Part shown: piece by piece, positions 59,299 through 64,000 of the stretch
Position numbering within the stretch: the stretch's first letter is position 1
Layout of the letters: every line of letters begins with the position of its first letter
Source of the DNA: Charina bottae
Lineage: Eukaryota; Chordata; Lepidosauria; Squamata; Charinaidae
Direction: 5' to 3'
DNA: 64,000 bases
Assembly: GCA_023362775.1 (NCBI GenBank)
Contig: JALMGJ010000025.1
Coordinates: 10,083,501 to 10,147,500, forward strand
Notes under the pieces: generated by a model
Databases searched by the model: none
Seen by the model: the letters and a program-made list of their open reading frames with translations, nothing else
Told to the model about the DNA's origin: nothing
Made by a program: the position numbers and the translations under genes

Positions 59299-59632
59299 CA
59301 GGGCTTTCCAAAGTGCCGCCACTGGCGACACACCAGAGGTGGCGGCGGCAGCGCGCACGTGCACGGCGGCGGTGCGGGGGGGTGCACATGCACGGTGGCG
59401 GCACGGGGGGCGTGCAGCGGCACGTGCGTGCACAGTGGCGGCGCTGGGGGGGTGGCGGCGCGTGCGTGCATGGTGGCGGCGGCGGCAGCCTCCGCTAAAA
59501 CGCGAAAGCACTGATGCCGCTGCTGCTGCTGCCGTGCACGCACGCGCCGCCGCTTCCAGGTGGTGTGGCGACACACCACGCTGTGTGTGGCGACACACTT
59601 TTGTGTCGTGACACACAGTTTGGAAAGCTCTG
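59299..59632. mobile_element. GC-rich hAT-type MITE
   Basis: Ends CAGGGCTTTCCAAAGTG and (reverse complement) CAGAGCTTTCCAAACTG. Perfect 8-bp duplication TTCTAGAT (59291-59298 and 59633-59640). The interior is CpG-rich with GTGCACGGCGGCGG-like units and GCTAAAACGCGAAAGCACTG, shared with the 39.7-40.2 kb elements. The frames on both strands are repeat artefacts. It is non-autonomous. Confidence 0.92.
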
Positions 59633-59640
59633 TTCTAGAT

Positions 59641-60835
59641 GAATCAAATAATCACTAACCCTACATATGTTAGACCATATTTTTTTCTTGCTTCCACTTA
59701 TTCTAAGCATGTCTTTTAATTATGTACAGATGATAACCTTATATATATATGCACAATATGCAAAATTAAATATGCAAAATTAAACCCAGACATACATTCC
59801 ATCCATTATTTATTTCAGGTAACATAGAACACATGTTTAGTGGTGCCCTGTCACTATCTTATCTTAGCATTAGGGGTTCAGCGCTGATCAGCCCGAGTCA
59901 AAATGCCATTTATTCTGCTTAGCATCTTGCTCCTTTTGACATGAACATCAAAGTCTAGAAAAAGGGTAGAACGTAAACAATAAAACCTCCAAAGCTTCAG
60001 TGGACATTTGCTTGTTTTGCTTGCTAATGAAACTTAACACCCCCACACACAGGCGTGTGCACACACACACAGACAACCACACACACACACACATATCCTG
60101 GAAGAGCTTGAAAGATGAGAAGCTGTAAAAGAGATAAGAAATAACTGATTCTGATTGTGAACTTTGAATTGTTTCAGCAGAAAATGCAAGAGCCCCAACC
60201 CCTCCCAATTTTTATTATAAATTGATTTTACAGCTAACTTCCTTGGGTGTACCAAGGAAATCAAGTAATTATTGACTACATTATGAACCCACTCATTATT
60301 CTTGATTCCTCTTTCACTTAAATGGGCTTGAGGGTACTTTGATTGTAACTGTTTAAATGAAAATACTGTAGTAATTTATAGCAATGCCAGTGGCATCAAA
60401 TATCCCTTTCCTTTTACCTGTTACATATTCACAGAGCGAGGCTTAGCTGATATTTGCCAACTGCTACAGGTCCAGGGTGTTACTTTGAGCATCTCTTCAT
60501 GTGCTATGTGTTCAGAAGTGCTACTCTATTTTCAAGTGTGACTTTCTCTTTCATGAAATTTTGGAATGACTTAAAAAAAGCATTTGGCAGTCAGCAATAA
60601 TTTGCTTCCAAACTCTCTTTGATTTTTTGTTGCTTTAAAAAGCAAAAGTGGGCATCATTTATGCAATTGTGAAATAGTGACAAGAACCACATGTTTCTGC
60701 TTTAATGCAATGATTAAATTTGTTTCTCAGTTTTGCAAAACCATTTTTCTCTACAGAAAGCGATTCCATTTTTCACCTCATTCTCAGGATGCATTAGAAT
60801 GTCTCTAACATTAATTATTTAATTAATTAAAATTA
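59641..60835. other. Unrecognised stretch
   Basis: Interrupted (CA)n repeats at 60043-60092. No gene or element recognised. Confidence 0.5.
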
Positions 60836-60841
60836 ATTAAT

Positions 60842-61005
60842 AAATTGAAGGCCATTGAAAATGAGACTGACAGACGACAAAGGTGGCTAGATACCATCAC
60901 TGATGACAGAAACATGAACTCAGAAGCAGTTACCAACATACAGTTCTGGCAAAATAATGTCCATTGGGTCATGAAGAGTTGGAAGTGGCTGAATGATTGA
61001 GCAAG
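60842..61005 (+). mobile_element. Old RTE/BovB-like 3' fragment
   Basis: Matches the BovB C-terminal region in order: AGGTGGCTAGATACCATCAC (RWLDTIT), ATGAACTCAGAAGC, and GGGTCATGAAGAGTTGGAAG with CTGAATGATTGAGCAA at the tail. It is strongly diverged. Confidence 0.65.
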
Positions 61006-62430
61006 ACCAACATAATGAATTTTAATGGTGTTTCTGAGCTGACACTATGATTGTGACACAGTTAAGAGTGCTGCACATTTTTTTGCATGGTTACATTCTC
61101 CAGTTTTATTTGCTTCATGATCAGAGAGTGTTATCTGGGAAAAATTCCCCCATGATGGTTTTCTTGGTTTTTGGATTGAAGTACAGGAAACCAGCAAACA
61201 TGAATACCAATGGAGAGAGAGCTAAATGATTAATGACAGAAGACTCACCTGTGTCCCTTGGCCACCTCATAAAATAATGTAAGTGTAAGAAACCTGAACT
61301 ATGTACCTGAGAATTACTTTTCCATCCAATGAAATGACTACAGTTTTTAAAATGCATAAGAAATAACTGCGCTCTACTTATCTGATTTTATGTACAGAAA
61401 GAAAGAGCTGGTCAGTTATAAATTATAAATATTATAACCTGTATGTGTTAAAATTCCGTTTGGGAACTGGAGAAAATCTAAATATTCCCTCTTTCTTAGA
61501 ATCCACTCATCTTAATAATTATTTTGTTGGCAAGCCTGTTCACTGCTGTTTTACCTAAGGCTCTTAACAAACAAATGTTGGTTCCAAGTGCAATTATTAC
61601 TTCTATTAACAGTATGCAAGGTGCAATTAGGCAGAGATACATTTCAAAGAATTTTATTGGCACTGGAGTAGTTATTTGAAGAACAAATTACTTCACATTC
61701 TGGAGAAGGCAGTACAGTTTGGTACAAGTTCCATAGAGATCTAGAAGGTGTTTGCATTATCACAAAGCTACTAGAATAATCTCTTTCGAAGTACATCCAT
61801 TACTTCAAAGCTTCCACAGGTATCATGCTTCAGAAGCAGAAACTTTTGTTCTGCTGAGCAACATTAGACAATTTTTCTTCCAAGCTTTATTGCTTTCTTT
61901 CAGTACCCTTTTTATCTTGTTAATTTTCACATATTTTCATTTGTTTTATCAGAGACCAAAAAAATTTACCAATTACAAAAAGGAAGGAGTATGGAGAAAA
62001 TTAGATTTTCATTTTTTTTCTGGCCTTGCTTTACTCTCCTATAAGCTCTCCATCTGCATGCCACAATTCATTTTCTTTCCTAATTTATCACACTATTTAT
62101 ACTGAGATCTCTCTTGACCTCTGCTGTTGGCTGGGTTATGCATGGGGCCATTCACAGATGCTGTAGTGCAGTGAAGTATCTCAGAAAAGCCAGATTTAAA
62201 GCCTACTTGATATTATTCCATATTTTCCTTCTAACACGTAACCTCTGTCCTTATGCCCCATCTGCCTCTGCTTGGATCATTTTTTTCTGCATGATAATTA
62301 TTTTGAATGTATCATCAAATAATTATGCATTTTATGTAGGTATTTTTCAAAGCATTTTAAAAATGAGACTTAATGCTGAATTCTGTTTACTTTTTTCAGA
62401 CTTTACAGATTTGTACCATATTTATTTTTA
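61006..62430. other. Unrecognised stretch
   Basis: No exon or repeat recognised. The 117-codon frame at 61752-62105 has no motif. Confidence 0.45.
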
Positions 62431-62772
62431 AGGGGCATGGTGGCTCAGCGGGTAAGACGCCAGGCTTGTCAATCAGAAGATTGCAAGTTCGGAGGTTCGA
62501 ATCCCTAGCCCCACGTGATGGAGTGAGCTCCCGCACTTGCCCCAGCTCTTGCCAACCTAGCAATTTGAAAGCATGCAAATGCAAGTAGATGAATAGGTAC
62601 CACTTCGGTGGGTAGGTAACAGCGTTCCGTGCGCGTCATGCGGCCACATGACTGTGGAAGCGTCTTCGGACAACGCTGGCTCTTCGGCTAACAAACGGAG
62701 ATGAGCACCGGCCCCTAGAGTTGGACATGACTGCACAAATGTGCGGGGGGAACCTTTACCTTTACCTTTACC
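62431..62772 (+). mobile_element. Full-length Sauria-type SINE
   Basis: Well preserved: A box TGGCTCAGCGGG, B box GGTTCGAATCC, octamer at 62573-62580, BovB-shared AGAGTTGGACATGACT and a tail of three TTTACC units. No convincing target duplication seen. Confidence 0.93.
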
Positions 62773-63708
62773 ATATCTTTTGGCTTCACAATCTTTGGAA
62801 AGGCACCAGATCATTATTTAAACATTCTAAATGTAAGCCTATATGTTCAGGGTGGATTTAGAAAAAAACCCTTTTCCTTAAAATCCTCTTCTCCAAAGCC
62901 TACTTTTTAATGCGATGTCTAGTCACTTCAGAGCCTGTTTTATAGTGGGATTCAGTGAATACAGAAGAAGTCTTGGGGATTAATCCCATTTACATTATCT
63001 GAAAGTCACAGACTATAGAAAAGGTCCAAAAAATGCTGGTTTAACTCCAGATATGATGCATCACGAAGAGTAAATTTGGTATTACTGCTTGTTAATGTTA
63101 ACAAAACAGCTCACTAGTGCAGATTTTCAGAATGGCTCAATGACTTTAAAAACGCAGAATTGTGAACAGGACAGAGTGGAACAGGGAGGTGCACCATCAT
63201 GTCAGATCCTATATTCACACAGGCCGTTGGACTTCTACCCCTACAAAGCAGTGCCAGGATGCCCCTTATGGCGTCTCTGTCAAGCTACCAGCCTGCTTGC
63301 TCTAGGCAGATTTCTGTGCTCTGTCGAACATAACGACAGACTGCTATGCAGCAGAATGAAGATGTTCCTAACATGGAGCAAGTATCATGAGGGAATCTCC
63401 CCCTGTGCTATTTGTCAAATCACACAAGTTGTCCTACCTAACTTTGAAGAATTTCTCCCTGCCCCTCTAAGCATTCCTTTGTTATACATTCCATACTCTT
63501 TGCATCCAGTAGAGATTTGGGATGGGGGGATGGGGGGTGGAATGGGAGGTAAAATGTTCCTTGGAACATTTTAGAATGTTCAGTGCTTCTTCCATTAGCT
63601 TCTTCACTATACTGAGGTAGAGGAAAAGGAAAAGGAAAACGAGGCTCCTAGCCAACAGAGGCTTCCTGTCTCTACATTTGCATTTATACCTATAAGATAT
63701 ACGGTATA
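62773..63708. other. Unrecognised stretch
   Basis: The 161-codon frame at 63089-63574 ends in a low-complexity Gly-rich tail (from a GGGGGATGGGGGG tract) and has no domain I recognise, so it is not called. Confidence 0.45.
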
Positions 63709-64000
63709 AGGGCCTTGGTGGCTCAACAGGTAAGATGCCAGGCTTGTCGATCGGAAGATCGCAAGTTTGGAGGTTCGAATCCTTAGCCCTGCGTGACAGA
63801 GTGAGCTCCCGCACTCACCCCAGCTCTTGCCAACCTAGCAATTTGAAAGCATGCAAATGCAAGTAGATTAATAGGTACCACTTCAGTGGGAAGGTAACAG
63901 CGTTCCACGTGCATCATGCTGGCCACATGACCATGGAAGCATCTTCGGACAACGCTGGCTCTTCGGCTAACAAACGGAGATGAGCACCGGCCCCTAGAGT
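63709..64000 (+). mobile_element. Sauria-type SINE, cut by the window end
   Basis: Begins GGGCCTTGGTGGCTCAAC, with B box GGTTCGAATCC and octamer at 63851-63858. It runs to CCCCTAGAGT at the last base, so the BovB-like end lies beyond the window. Confidence 0.92.

Noticed and set aside
60900..60915. CTGATGA followed closely by GAAAC, resembling a hammerhead core
   Set aside because: Only two bases lie between the two parts, so no helix II is possible; it falls in an RTE coding remnant.
62431..62520. tRNA gene (A and B boxes present)
   Set aside because: This and the similar heads at 28494, 37970, 42065 and 63709 are tRNA-derived SINE heads; no cloverleaf with acceptor stem, and they continue into the SINE core.
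63089..63574. 161-codon open frame
   Set aside because: Its end is a Gly-rich low-complexity read-through of a G-rich tract; no motif recognised.

Overview
This is eukaryotic nuclear DNA, almost certainly from a squamate reptile (lizard or snake). The evidence is the mix of mobile elements: BovB (RTE-type) LINEs, a tRNA-derived SINE of the Sauria type whose end shares sequence with the BovB 3' end, a young-looking L1, CR1/L2-clade LINE tails with (AATA)n ends, Penelope-like element fragments, hAT and Tigger-like DNA transposons, and solo LTRs. The DNA is AT-rich and full of microsatellites. I recognise no host protein-coding exon, tRNA, rRNA or CRISPR. The window reads as an intergenic or long intronic desert, and its biology is that of its transposable elements.

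Layout. About 1-17.7 kb is mostly unrecognised AT-rich sequence with a small TA-flanked MITE (2.2-2.7 kb), an old RTE scrap (12.9 kb) and microsatellites. A CR1/L2-clade LINE remnant split by a SINE lies at 17.7-18.7 kb, and a Penelope-like tail carrying a hammerhead-ribozyme-like core at 20.1 kb. From 22.8 to 32.4 kb come microsatellites, LINE tails, one full SINE with a perfect 13-bp target duplication and a large AT palindrome. At 33.2-35.0 kb a Tigger-like element contains a solo LTR and is tipped by a truncated SINE. From 37.6 to 42.4 kb lie another SINE, a BovB scrap, a hAT MITE nested inside a related hAT MITE, a 1.4-kb solo LTR with internal 42-bp repeats and a further SINE. A BovB fragment is at 43.5 kb and a palindromic Penelope-like fragment with two opposed hammerhead-like cores at 45.6-45.8 kb.

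The most complex locus is 45,981-54,345: one L1 insertion bounded by a perfect 15-bp target duplication. Its own ORF1 and ORF2 are fused by an internal deletion. It was later hit by a near full-length BovB, a truncated BovB and two copies of a long chimeric SINE. A third chimeric SINE follows at 55.8 kb. A perfect 60-bp-arm palindrome with a 17-bp target duplication is at 57.4 kb, a LINE tail at 58.9 kb, a GC-rich hAT MITE with an 8-bp duplication at 59.3 kb, an RTE scrap at 60.9 kb and two more SINEs at 62.4 and 63.7 kb, the last cut by the window end.

How the parts work together: two SINE families share a tRNA head and central core but carry different 3' tails. One tail resembles BovB and the other the CR1/L2-type LINE tails, and both LINE types are present here, as expected if each SINE borrows a different LINE's machinery. 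The long chimeric SINE also carries a GC-rich cassette with ZNF143-, ETS- and YY1-like sites, like a captured housekeeping promoter. The short SINE has a perfect octamer (ATGCAAAT) in all six copies that retain that region. These points and the hammerhead-like cores are the best candidates for new biology.
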